The position numbers and the translations under genes were made by a program. 64,000 nucleotides of DNA from Arcuatula senhousia (lineage: Eukaryota > Mollusca > Bivalvia > Mytilida > Mytilidae): the NCBI GenBank assembly GCA_963971305.1, contig OZ020303.1, positions 15,497,184 to 15,561,183 of the forward strand, given 5' to 3'. Position 1 is the first letter of the stretch. Every line of letters starts with the position of its first letter. Shown piece after piece: positions 10,761-22,070 of the stretch. Under the pieces are notes generated by a model. It searched no databases. It was not told the DNA's origin and saw nothing but the letters and a program-made list of their open reading frames with translations.

Positions 10761-12440
10761 TTTCATTGTAGTTAAAGCCATTTTGGTGTAAACATATATA
10801 TGAACCTTAAATGTAGGAACCCTAAGATTGCCTAGGTTTGTTTGCTTGTCGTTAATTCAATTTCAAATAATTGAAACTATGAATTAATTATTATCGTGTA
10901 TATATTATGACATTGGTTGTTTGACTGATACAAAATTCGATAATAATATCGCTTTATCGGATTCACCAATAAACGAATGCAATGAAACTGAATCCGATAT
11001 CGTCTCCGGTCCGTCACCGGTTTCGTTTAAACGTTATCGTTCCTTATTGAACATTGCAAACAGGCATCTTGATTATTTTCGAAACAGAATCTGTCAATTG
11101 GGGTTAAATAAATTGACTCTAACTTTGGTTTCTTTTTACCTTGATGGTCAAGTAATTTGATAAAGTATTTAAAACCCATAACTTCTATCCGATTGCTTTT
11201 CGATCGGTTAATAGTACTCTGTTGTTCTATGTTTTATATTACATGTTGTCTGTTTTTGTCCCGTTCTTGTTGGTGTTTACTGGTGTTGTCTCTGCCCTTT
11301 CGGACCTTTTACATTCGGATACCCTATTGGTACCTCTGCTTCTTTCGGTAATGGAGTTTCATTTCTCGAAAAAAAAAACACGTACCACCTGGACGACTAC
11401 TTTTGAGGAATAATTTTTAAAAGAAAAACATTCGTTTCGTGCAATTTTCTGTGCAAACACTCCATATATTTGATCGGAATGTAATTATATACATTGAATG
11501 CATAAGTGAATACCAATCTAAACGGCATTTTGCTTTAAATTAAGTGTTTTCCCCAAAGATTTAGTCGGTATTTGATTGGATGGAAGAAGTGTGGAAACAA
11601 AGTTCAGATTGATAAGCAACATAATCTGCGAAGATCCAATGATTATTATAACAAATGCGTCTGATACGTTCTCCACTAGTATTAATAGTGAATATCAAAC
11701 AATTTCTAATATTTAATAAAAAAAACTCCATTTTTTTTTCATTTAAATCGCTAAAATACATAACAACACTTGAATATGATATCATTATAAAATATAATTA
11801 TAGATTCAGGCTTTATGTTGCATCGTTGTTTAATACGGAATATTCTGTTTTAAAACCAAGGATTCTTGATGACATATCCGGCACGTCAGCTGGCTATGAC
11901 TGGTTTCTTCATGGAAATATACAATGTTTACAAGGTGTATAAATTATGTCCTAAGAACTGAGTTCATTGTAATGAACCCTATGAACGGTTTTACACACCA
12001 ATGAAACATCAAAATACAAACATTTAATTCTTAAAAAATACTTACATGACTGAGAGGGAGACATATTTCTTTGAGTTACATAACCCCAGAAACCATACAA
12101 AATGGGAAATATTTGTGATATGATGGATAATGATGGTGTATTGTACTTCATTAATTTGCATATGAAACAAACACTTTGTTTGAAAACGCATATAAGACAA
12201 TTCCGGAGACCGTTATCGTTGCACAACCTATAAACCTTTGTTTATAGGTTGTTTACCCTCCTTTGTTAAGGGTAAAATATGTAATTGAAGACGCAGATTT
12301 TTAACCGATTCCAGAGACCGTTATCGTTCCAAATCTTATAAATCTGCTTTGTTAGCGCCCAAAATATATCACACGCACCGTACCCGTACCGAGGTTGGCC
12401 AGTTTCACACATTCAAAACAAAAGTCTGAAAAAAATTCCT
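10761..12440. other. Non-coding with dispersed-repeat pieces and a hairpin
   Basis: No gene is seen. About 11110-11360 carries part of dispersed repeat R2 (words such as 'ttactggtgttgtctctgcc' and 'ggtacctctgcttctttc'). At about 12200 and 12303 the phrase 'gagaccgttatcgtt' recurs at about 103-bp spacing. A perfect 13-bp-stem hairpin lies at 12223-12252. Confidence 0.4.
12223..12252. other. Perfect short hairpin
   Basis: ACAACCTATAAAC and GTTTATAGGTTGT are exact reverse complements separated by CTTT. The hairpin sits just after one copy of the 'gagaccgttatcgtt' repeat. Its function is unknown; it could be an element end. Confidence 0.6.
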
Positions 12441-13295
12441 GACAAATTAGGTGACACAAAATACACTTTAATATTTGCCAAAAAAATCCAAATGGTACAA
12501 GTATATTTTAAAGAGGCAAGGTCATTTAATCTCACATTCAGGTATATTGATGATGTCCTTTCTGTCAATAACACTTCATTTGGTAGATGGATTCCTTCAA
12601 TATATCCTCCAGAATTGGAGATTAAAGAGACCACCGAATCAAATTGCTTCACGTCTTTCTTGGATTTGCACCTCGAATTTGACCCAGGTGGTCATTTCAG
12701 TACAAAAATTTACGATAAAAGACACGATTTTAATTTTCAAATTATTAATTTTCCTATTCTACAGAGCAATATACCTACTTCTCCTGCATACGGTGTTTAT
12801 ATTTCACAACTCATTCGATATACCAGAGCTTGCACACATTTCACATATTTTTTTTTATCAGACACCGATTTCTTCGTGACCGACTTTTGGAGCACGGCTA
12901 TAAGAAAATATGTCTCATACGATCCTAAAAAATTATTCTTTCTTCGTTATCAGCCACTAGTAGAAAAGTTACAAATTGAGTTAAAAGATATGGTGATTAA
13001 TTGTTTTAATTAGTGTTTGACTGGTCTGTTGTACTGAGATGATCACCTCAATATCCCTATTATGTCTCACAACTATGCTGTGTTCTATGGTCATTACCGG
13101 ATCTTAAGATCGCAATGGAAGAGGGAGGTTTGGCGCCATAAACCTGGTTTAACCCACAATTTCGTTTGAAATGCCTGTACCAAGTCAGGACCATTGCGAT
13201 CCAACAATTCTCCGGTATGACTGATTCGTTTTTGACATTTTCTCTGGACAATTAGATTGATCATTCAAGTTCGGTAATTTTGTTATTACCTTTAA
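12440..13295 (+). pseudogene. Reverse-transcriptase pseudogene, copy e, with 3' tail
   Basis: Plus strand, the longest open piece of this RT family here (173 codons, 12492-13013). It carries FRYIDDVLS (the YxDD-type catalytic box with I in the second position), FLDLHLEFD, KIYDKRHDFNF, YGVYISQLIRYTRAC and IRKYVSYDPKKLFF, and it ends before a non-coding 3' region (13020-13290). The 5' half of the RT, with the PMG block, is missing. It is an inverted partner of copy c at 8870-9880, about 2.6 kb away. Confidence 0.7.
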
Positions 13296-13296
13296 T

Positions 13297-13760
13297 TAGT
13301 GAGTGAGTGAGTTGGTGTTAGCGTCCTAGCAACTCTATACAGGTTATATAAGGGCGATGAACATGAAGAGGGTGGTTAAATGAGCATGAAATGGTGATAG
13401 AATATATGGGAGTTGAATAGAAAACAAAGGGACAGATAATTTTGAAGCCCACTTTAAAACGGAAGAACTGGTAGGGGCGGAATATTTAGCCTATGCGGTG
13501 CACAATTTGGCGCTCAACAAAAGGGTGTTTAATGTACATGAAACGTGGCACTCTCCGAACACACTGAAACACTATGGTTTCGTATTAGAGACCTGACAAC
13601 GTCCGCGTATGAATGCCACAATATTGAGCAGCCTAGGATTCACATCAATATCGCTCTGTAGGCTGAATCCTAATCCCATGTCAGAATCCTATAACCTTTA
13701 GTCGCTTCTTACGACAAGCTTGGCTCTGCTGTGTGCCGCCAATCTGACTTCCCACGGGAC
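13297..13760. repeat. Dispersed 470-bp repeat R4 (first copy)
   Basis: Aligns by eye along its whole length with 60028-60505 in the same orientation. Shared words include 'gtaggggcgga'/'ggaaggggcggaa', 'cgtggcactctcc', 'acgacaagcttggctctgct'/'atgacaagttaggctctgct' and 'cacgggac'. No coding frame is shared and no clear terminal repeats are seen. Probably a non-autonomous transposon. Confidence 0.6.
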
Positions 13761-14711
13761 TATGTTTTAGTATATCCTTTCGAATACCGTTTCATCAAGA
13801 TAATTTCAACTTTGATCGATGATAATGTTTCTGTACAACATTTGAAATCTTACAATGTAAAAAAAAATATCAATAGATACCTTTTTGTGTCATTACTTAT
13901 TTCTTAGTTATAACATGAAGCTTTTACTGTTCGCCCTTCGCAAAGAGAGATGTGGGGTTACAGAAAAATTGTGAATTAATAAAGTGTCTCAAAAAGTGTG
14001 GATAAAGGTAATTTAAACTTAATGACACTTTCCCTCTTTTCTTGAAACAAATTCTTCTTTGCACTTTCGATGCACAGGAGTCGTATAACAGTGCAGTCAG
14101 TTCATGCAGTAATCAGAGTATCCGGGGGTAACCAAAGATCTTGGGCGGACTAAGAGAAACCTTATGACACATGAGATTGAAATAGAAAATGATGAGATGT
14201 GGAATTAGTGTACATGATACAGCTAACATGACAAGAAAAAAACACAATGGAAATCCACAAGAAGCCTTCAACGAACCCAGTAGGCGCTGCTCGCCGTTCT
14301 ACAATAGGCCCAATGTCTAAATAAAAAGCATATAATTCAAATCCAGTCCTGAAATAGTCAGTCGAAGATAGACCCCTTCTTAAACAAGGAACAGAAAACG
14401 TCAAACAGCAGAAACGAAAGCTTCGTAAAAGATCGTAAGCCATTTTGCAAATTAAAAAATGGCAATTAAACACATGGCGTAGTATTAACCAAATTAACTA
14501 TGACCTTATACCCGTCTGCTTATAAAAGGAATTTGCGTTGCATTTTGTCATACTTTTTACTATGCCATCGTGTGCTATTTTCACTGCACTTTTTTAAAAG
14601 ATGTTTAAATGTTAAAGCAGTTGACGAATTTAATTTTCCATTAAAATTTTTCAGGTAAAAGGCGATAAGTCTCTTTTATATTTAATAATTTATTATGATG
14701 TTAAAACTTAC
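13761..14711. other. Intron DNA with a diverged copy of repeat R1
   Basis: No gene is seen. About 14185-14330 is an R1 relative ('gtgtacatgatacagc', 'cacaatggaaa', 'ggcgctgctcgccgtt'). The stretch from 14471 to 14711 lies just downstream of the donor of the signal-peptide exon and is AT-rich. Confidence 0.4.
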
Positions 14712-15039
14712 CATCTGCAATGAGGGCGGTTTGTGACGTTGAGTTTGTTAAGAATATTCGACCTGTTCCTTCGTATTCCTTCTCTCGAAGTTGGCATTTC
14801 ATAAGTGGAATTTCTAAATTAGCTCCAATACACTGGGGGTGACCAAGACACAACATAGCACAATGCATAGTAGATACAACATTACATACATTTATAACTT
14901 TCGTGTCTGTGAAGATAGCATGGTCTTTCCAAACCGTAAACCTTAGCAATTCCCTTTGAGACGCAACTTGTGCAATTACAACATTTACTTTACTTATTAA
15001 AACTAAAACGAAAAAAAATATATCTAGTTCTCTCCACAT
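14712..15039 (-). CDS. First coding exon: signal peptide plus PAN/apple-like domain
   Basis: ATG at 15039-15037 on the minus strand opens a 109-codon exon ending in a strong donor (GCAGATG|GTAAGT) in phase 1. Residues 1-24 form a signal peptide (charged start, hydrophobic FFFVLVLI core, likely cleavage after IAQ or nearby). Then comes a PAN/apple-like segment with CNVVSTMHCAMLCLGHPQC and a later CQL, the spacing typical of these disulphide-bonded binding domains. An in-frame GTG three codons upstream is less likely as the start than this ATG. The phase matches the terminal exon at 1341-1136, with which it would encode a 177-residue secreted protein. Domain identity rests on the Cys pattern only. 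Confidence 0.6.
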
Positions 15040-15719
15040 TTCGGCCACTTTTCAATGATTCAATTTGCAAATGTTATCATTTATTTATTTATTCGCATTT
15101 GTAAATTTGATAATACCAAAAAGACAAACACTTATTGAAGAAAACCAAAACCTCACACTAGTTTAAACTTAATTCATGAATACTGGATATAAAGCAAGCA
15201 CCTCGATCTCCGGTTTGCTGTCACCAAATCAATAAATGAATATGATATAATTACAAAATGTGAATTTATTATCTGTCACTTTTTCAAGAATAAGTTGATA
15301 TCACTAATAGCAAAGTTTTATAGATCTTTTGTAGATCAATCCTCGTAGAAGCCCGAAACAGATTACACAAGACCAGCAAGATAACTATCACAAACAAATA
15401 ACAGAGTAATTCCTACAGAAAAACTTCAATACATTTACTGAATTATTTAAGAAGCAAGATCAAAGTTTATAGTTAATTATGCTTGTGGATACTTATAACT
15501 TAATTGCCGACAGCAGTCCATTCTGAAAGATAAAATTATTTTATTGGTTTGTACATTTCATTATAATACATAATGCATTAGAATAGAAAAGTACAAGTCA
15601 GAGATATCAACAATTTATAAAACTATTTTTACAATTTATTTAAGGAAGAGAGTCGACTCAACAAGCAGTTTCTTTGCTGGCATTCCTAAGATAGATGTTA
15701 GTTTCCCAAATTTGGCTTA
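15040..15719. other. Upstream region of the PAN-type gene; no gene seen
   Basis: AT-rich, with no open frame of note. An ATTTGCAAAT word near 15063 resembles an octamer-factor site about 25 bases upstream of the ATG, but no TATA box or other core promoter is clear. Confidence 0.3.
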
Positions 15720-16316
15720 TACCCCCTTCACATATACGAGATTTCCTTACGAGTTCTTACGAGTTTTCAACTCGTATGCGATCGCGAAGACTCGTAAATC
15801 ACTCTTTGTTACTCGTAAACAGGTCTTTCTAGGTCGTGTGAAATCGTAAGAACTCGTGAAAGTTTTACGAGGATTTTTGACATGTCAAAAATCCTCGTAA
15901 GACTTTTACGAGTTGAAAAAACAACATTGTCATAATTTAACTCGTAAACTCATCGCAAGTAACTCGTAAAGAACTCGTAGAGATCGTAAATGACTCGCCT
16001 TTACTCGTAACTAAGTCGGGAAGACCTCGCAAAGGAATTCTTTTACGAGTGGTTTGCGAGTCAGTTACGATATCATTCCCAATATCGCAAATCACTCGTA
16101 AAGACGTCGTAAAGGCACCGTAACATGCTCGTAAACACTTTAAAAATAAAATCCATATCGTCTCTGGACGGGAGTGCGAAAAAATTCCGCACAACTGACG
16201 AAATCGTGACAAATCGGAAATAAATCGTAAAAGGTTGGCAGAAAATCTCGCAAGAACTATAAATTTTGAAAATCGCAACAACTCGCAAGAGAATATCGTA
16301 TATGTGAAGGGGGTAT
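15720..16316. mobile_element. TIR element saturated with ACTCGTAAA words
   Basis: The ends 'tacccccttcacatatacga' (15720-15739) and 'tcgtatatgtgaagggggta' (16297-16316) are exact inverted repeats. The interior is almost wholly variants of ACTCGTAAA or its complement TTTACGAGT on both strands. A perfect 36-bp palindrome lies at 15865-15900 (half-site TTACGAGGATTTTTGACA). No transposase frame is present; the 114- and 71-codon frames inside it only reflect the repeated words. It is non-autonomous and capable of extended folding. Confidence 0.75.
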
Positions 16317-16464
16317 TAGGTTGAAATTATTGAAAAAAATTAAAAACAATTTGTTGCTAGGGTAACATAAGTTTTTATTTAGAAAATATTTTAAAATGTT
16401 TGGCACCTTCATAAAATTTTGATACATAAGTTAATGCTGGTAGCTTCACCTGTAAACACCATTA

Positions 16465-18029
16465 AACCCCCTTTACATATACGAGATTTCCTTACGAGTT
16501 TTTACGATTTTCAAAATGTAAAGTTTTAAGAGTTCTTGCAAGATTTCGTCAGTTGTGCGGAAATTTTACGAACTTCCGTCCAGCGACGATACGAATTTTA
16601 TTTTCGACGTAACGAACATTTACGACGTCTTCACGAATGAATTGCGATTTTGAAAAGGATATCGTAACTTACTCGCAAACCACTCGTAAAAAAGGTCCTT
16701 TGCGAGGTCTTCCCGAGTTAGTTACGAGTTCTTTATGAGTTATTTATGATGTGCTTACGAGTTAAATTATGACATTGTTGCTTTTTCAACTCGTAAGAAC
16801 TCGTGAAAGTTTTACGAGGATTTTTACATTTACAAATACCAAAACGCGGGTACAAACGGTTAATTTTGATATGCTATATATCGATATTTCAAGGAGTAAC
16901 CTCTCATCAGTAGCATTTAAACCAAAACATTGGAAGGTCAAAATCCAAAACAGTTGAAAACGAAAAGTACTCAAAACCAAAACGTTCGAACAAGGAAGCC
17001 AAATCCAGCACCGAGGATATCGACCATGTGCATTACAAGGAAAGAAACCTGGTGTTTTTATCAATTTTGAATTTAACAATCGGAAATTACAGCGACATTA
17101 TATTAGAAATTTTATGGTAATTCGTGTCAGACAAGTCTGACTACCAGGTTTGTGATTACCCTCGGGGACCTCTGGTCCACCAGCAGCGGTTATCGCCCAG
17201 TGGTTTCAAAATTACAAATACCAAAACGCGGGTACAAACGGTTAATTTTGATATGCTATATATCGATATTTCAAGGAGTAACCTCTCATCAGTAGCATTT
17301 AAACCAAAACATTGGAAGGTCAAAATCCAAAACAGTTGAAAACGAAAAGTACTCAAAACCAAAACGTTCGAACAAGGAAGCCAAATCCAGCACCGAGGAT
17401 ATCGACCATGTGCATTACAAGGAAAGAAACCTGGTGTTTTTATCAATTTTGAATTTAACAATCGGAAATTTCAGCGACATTATATTAGAAATTTTATGGT
17501 AATTCGTGTCAGACAAGTCTGACTACCAGGTTTGTGATTACCCTCGGGGACCTCTGGTCCACCAGCAGCGGTTATCGCCCAGTGGTTTCAAAATTACAAA
17601 TACCAAAACGCGGGTACAAACGGTTAATTTTGATATGCTATATATCGATATTTCAAGGAGTAACCTCTCATCAGTAGCATTTAAACCAAAACATTGGAAG
17701 GTCAAAATCCAAAACAGTTGAAAACGAAAAGTACTCAAAACCAAAACGTTCGAACAAGGAATCCAAATCCAGCACCGAGGATATCGACCATGTGCATTAC
17801 AAGGAAAGAAACCTGGTGTTTTTATCAATTTTGAATTTAACAATCGGAAATTACAGCGACATTATATTAGAAATTTTGTCAAAAATCAAAAATCCTCGTA
17901 ACGAGTTCTTACGATTTCACACGAGCTAGAAAGACCTGTTTACGAGTAACAAAGAGTGCTTTACGAGTCTTCGCGATCGATTACGAGTTGAAAACTCGTA
18001 AGAAAATCTCGTATATGTGAAGGGGGTAT
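16465..18029. mobile_element. Second ACTCGTAAA element, opposite orientation, with a satellite array at its centre
   Basis: The ends 'cccctttacatatacgagat' (from 16467) and 'atctcgtatatgtgaagggg' (to about 18025) match the TIRs of the element at 15720. The left half aligns with the reverse complement of that element's right half, so the two copies lie inverted. The central palindrome is split after GAGGATTTTT. A 1047-bp array of 382-bp units fills the gap, and the other half-palindrome (TCAAAAATCCTCGTAA-like) resumes after it. Confidence 0.75.
16830..17876. repeat. 382-bp satellite array, 2.7 units
   Basis: Units start at 16830, 17212 and 17594, each with 'ttacaaataccaaaacgcgg', an exact 382-bp period. 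The third stops at 17876 after 283 bp. Copies differ by only a few bases (for example 'ggaagccaaatcc' against 'ggaatccaaatcc'). The repeated 71- to 101-codon frames on both strands are by-products. Related single copies lie at 19800-20170 (inverted) and, more diverged, at 61640-61990. Confidence 0.9.
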
Positions 18030-18861
18030 AAAACATGTTTTAGATTGAGACAGAAAGTAGAAGTATTATTTAGGAGGATTTTACAGTTCCAAGATAAAAT
18101 TTTGTATGATCCTTGAAATGGTGAGAAGAGTTTAATGGTGATTACCCTGGTTGATGATATTTTTCTGAAAACTGACCATATGGTGTACAGGAAACTACAA
18201 AATAAAGATGTCAACATATTTTTGATAAAGGATGTTCCTAGCAGAAAATGAAGGTTTACATTGTTTTTTAGGGTTTTAAAAGCAAATTATGGCTGTTTTT
18301 TTATGGCAACAATTCTTCTTTTATACATATTATGATATTGCGAAAAATAAATGTAAAAAACAATATGGATAACCTTATCCATGTTAGCTTTGATTGTTTT
18401 TAAAAGATGAAATAAAGTATATAAGCGATATTATACCTGTTAAAATTGACGTTGCTTAATTTTTGTTTGTATTATTAATATTTTTGTACAGAATTTATAT
18501 AAAATCAATACATTAACATTAACTGATAAATATTAAAGCTCTTGTCCCAAATCATTGGTACAAGTATATTGTTCAAGACATAAAAAAAGAGCAATTGGAA
18601 GTGTGGTCCCTTGTATTGACAGAAATTGAATAGACAAGTGATGATCAATGATTCAGAATGTCATGAATAAATAAATTATTAGAATATTAGACTGATGAGC
18701 AGTCAACTTAAAATTTATCACTATAATTCGTGGCATAGACTTGTAACAGCAAGTCCCTTTCTAATTATAACTAATTTCTAATTTCAAAATTATATTAAAG
18801 GGCCATTTAGTATCAGAGGGAAATTTGAGATCTCCACAACAATCAGAGATATTTCTTATCA
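18030..18861. other. AT-rich non-coding DNA
   Basis: No gene, terminal repeat or tandem repeat was recognised. Confidence 0.4.
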
Positions 18862-19441
18862 TCAAGGCCGTAAATTGCCTCCTATGAAAGAGGAGGCAGT
18901 ACCAGAAGGTAGGGGTCTGGGGGCCGCCCAGGCCCCCCAGAAGCTATGGATTTTTCAAGAAAACAAATACAAATTTCTTGCAAATCCTGATACCATTTTT
19001 ATTATTTATTGAATGTAGTTGTTGTAATTAAAACATTAACGAGAAGGCGCTTAATGCAACCTACTTTCATATACTTTCCCTAAGTATAAATTGCAAAATT
19101 TAGCATTGAACTTTTATGACTTTAAAACTAATGCTTTAACATACATGTAAGCAAGTTAGAAACTAGAAACTAAGATGTTCAAAGGTTTTTTGACAAGACC
19201 CACCATCGAATGGAACTAAGGCAACTGATATGCTTAGCTTAGTCTTTAACCCTGAAAACTAAGGGAGCAAAACACGAATAAAAGGATAGTTATCCTGTTT
19301 GTATGGTGCACCCATAGAGTTTTGATATATCATAACTCCATGGTGCACAGGTCTCATGATGAATGTGTTAAACTGCTTTCTCAGATAAGGACCATAAGGA
19401 TGCATATTTGACATATTGACTGGTTTTCATTGCCTATTTAA

Positions 19442-19650
19442 GGGGATGTCACAGCCCTCGCCCCCGGAATACCGAATACCGTTCAAAGGACTGGAGTACC
19501 GAATACTCTAAAGATTACAGCGTACGCGTACCAAAAGCCTTAAAATTCGGAAAATCGCGTACCGCGTACCACACCTTGGCGTACCGAATGCCCTTTAAAA
19601 AGCACGGAATACCGCGTACCAAAGCCGTTCCAAAAGGGCCGTGACACCCT
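19442..19650. mobile_element. Small inverted-end element saturated with GTACCG-type words
   Basis: The left end 'ggggatgtcacagccct' and right end 'agggccgtgacaccct' are imperfect inverted repeats, flanked by 'tttaa'-type sequence on both sides. The 200-bp interior is made of ATACCG, GCGTACC and GGAATACCG words in both orientations. It has the same design as the ACTCGTAAA elements but a different word. Confidence 0.5.
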
Positions 19651-19799
19651 CATTTAAACATCCTTAAGTTAAGACCGGTAACAACATTGCAAAAATTCAC
19701 AAAAACACGTCGTGGTATATTTAGACCGAAATGAAAGAAAACGGAAACTGAATCTTCCAACAGACAGTAAAAAGATAGAATGACAGACAAGTTAATTGC

Positions 19800-20170
19800 A
19801 GTATTTTGATATATAGCATATCAAAATTAACCGTTTATACCCGCGTTTTTGGTATATGTAATTTTGAAACCACTGGGCGATAACCGCTGCTGGTGGACCA
19901 GAGGTCCCCGAGGGTAATCACAAGCCTGGTAGTCAGATTTGTCTGACACGAATTACCATAAAATTTCTAATATATTGTCGCTGAAATTTTCGATTGTTAA
20001 ATTCAAAATTAATTAAAACACCAGGTTTCTTTCCTTGTAAAGCACATGGTCGATATCCTCGGTGCTGGATTTGGCTTCCTTGTTCGAACGTTTTGGTTTT
20101 GAGTACTTTTCGTTTTCAACTGTTTTGGATTTTGACCTTCCAAAGTTTTGGTTTGAATGCTACTGATGGT
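19800..20170 (-). repeat. Single inverted copy of the 382-bp satellite unit
   Basis: Reads as the reverse complement of the array unit, with shared words such as 'cgataaccgctgctggtgga' and 'ctttccttgtaaagcacatgg'. It is bounded by repeated 'ggtatatgtaattttga' words about 315 bp apart and is circularly permuted relative to the array. This suggests insertion of a unit or circle. Confidence 0.65.
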
Positions 20171-20701
20171 ATATGTAATTTTGAAAAGAAAATATTGTGT
20201 AAAGGAAATATAGAAAAAAGATTATTAACATACATGACACAAGTATGGTGTTATTTGCAAAATATATAAATATCGAGTGGTCACTCTAAAACTATACAGT
20301 CATTCATTTATTAACTCATGAATCTTGACTGGGAGGTCATGTCGGTAGACTGTGTGCATAACTTTTCAGAGTTATAAATCATTAGTGCCTAAAATCATAT
20401 ACTAGTAACCTATGAACGGTTTCACGGTAAAAGCACCAATAAAGCGTAATAGAACATTCTCAATAGAAATCATCTACGTGATGCTTTTTTAAAAATATTT
20501 GCTACTGCAATTTAATAAGACCTTTGCTATTAGAGTATGAAAGCTTTTAAAGTTTTGAATGGAACAATCAAAATGATGTTTGAAGACAGATTCAAACATA
20601 AAGTGGAGATTTGAAGCAAACTTTCCTTAACCTTTTTCTAGTTTTTTTTTTTGAAATCTGAGGAGCTGCCTCCTCTGCCTCTATGTAATTTACGGCCTTG
20701 A

Positions 20702-22070
20702 ATTCATCTTAACTAGAAAATAATTAACTAAACATATTACTAAGAGGGGGACTTGTAGCAAGTCTATTCGTGGCATTACACTTTATTTATTATTCAGCAT
20801 ATGTGTAAAAAAAACCTTTTTCTGAGTTAATAACTATAATATCCCAAACTCTAATTTGGAAGAAGATAAATAACCATCCAAAGCAATATCATCTTTGTAT
20901 ACCAACATATCATTAGGAGCTTTGTTGCTCATTCACACAACATGAAGCCTTGACACTTTGAAATGATAAAGTTAACAACAAAACTACAGAAGTGGGGTGT
21001 CCAAGAATCCAAGACAAAACAAGGCAAAGACGTACTAGAGAAATTGAAGATCGCAATGGTCCTGACTTGGTACAGGTATTTTTCAAAAGGAATTCAAGTT
21101 AATTGAAGTTAATGCGGTACAAGCTTTCAAAATAGTCCAAAAATTGAAACAGACATTTAAAAAGAAATTCAAGTTAATTGAAGTTAATGTTGTACAAGCT
21201 TTCAAAATATTCCATAAATTATAAATTACTTTTTAAGTATAAGTGACATTGTAAAGAAAATCCAGAGATGTTCGAACCTGAAATAATCTTAACCCATGTC
21301 GTTAAACAGGAAGAAGGTAACCGAGAGACCTGATAACGCACTTCACCATATGACCCTATTTGAACCTTCATTAAAAAATCTGCTTGATCAATAGAAGAGT
21401 ACGAAAAAGAAACAACACAAGATAAAGCTATTTAACTCCAGGACAGTTGAGACCATTAATTTCTCTTGTGTGTCTCCCTTGTTTTGATGTTTCTCCTTGG
21501 ATTGACCCTCTACGCATGGTAGTTTTGTTTAGTACTCAGTCATATCTTACTTCAGAGCCTGTTCATAAGAAAACCATGCAAAATCGTCCAAAAGCAATGT
21601 TTTTCATTCATGTATAGTGCAACTGAAAAAACATCCTATAAGACTCATTCATGCAATTTTTTAGACTGTTTTTTTTTCATGTATTCCTAAAATGTACAAT
21701 CAGCTTAAGATAAATTGAAAAATATTTGTGTGGTACATCTAAATATAGTAAATAAATATATGCAAATAAGTCTCATACTTTTCGGAACCTATTATTTTTT
21801 CCTTGGTACAGTTGATTCTGATAATGGGTAAATAAATGGTAGGTGAAGCCACATTTAAAAGGTAAAACAAAATATGAAATATAAATAAATAAAACCTTTA
21901 AAACAAATAAAAACTAAATTGCCCAAATTTTCGAACATAAAGTCCTTCTTCAGGGGCTAAAAAGTAAAAAGATGTTATCACATCGACTGACGAGGACAGA
22001 ATGACACAAAACGACCCGAAGAACATGACGTAATGTCTTAATCCTGAACTTGATGACTACATAATGAATA
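20702..22070. other. Non-coding; an 80-bp tandem duplication and the 3' end of a Penelope copy
   Basis: At about 21090 and 21170 the phrase 'aattcaagttaattgaagtt' recurs, so a piece of about 80 bp is duplicated in tandem. It follows a scrap resembling the RT-family 3' region ('gatcgcaatggtcctgactt' at 21050). The stretch just below 22070 is probably the 3' untranslated part of the Penelope fragment. Confidence 0.4.

Larger units (their letters stand above)
18862..20701. mobile_element. 1.84-kb TIR element with nested insertions
   Basis: 'tcaaggccgtaaattgcctc' (18862) and 'tgtaatttacggccttga' (to 20701) form inverted ends. The inverted match continues through a 'gaggaggcagt' / 'gctgcctcctc' segment. 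Inside lie a short word-rich element (19442-19650) and one inverted satellite unit (19800-20170). There is also a GC-rich hairpin-like run near 18909-18945 (ggggccgcccaggcccc). No transposase frame is present, so it is a non-autonomous carrier for later insertions. Confidence 0.6.

Noticed and set aside
15937..16288. 114- and 71-codon minus-strand frames
   Set aside because: Both are translations of the ACTCGTAAA word array inside a TIR element.
16769..17843. Repeated 71-, 97- and 101-codon frames
   Set aside because: They are the satellite unit read in two directions. Being identical in each unit reflects recent DNA duplication, not protein selection.
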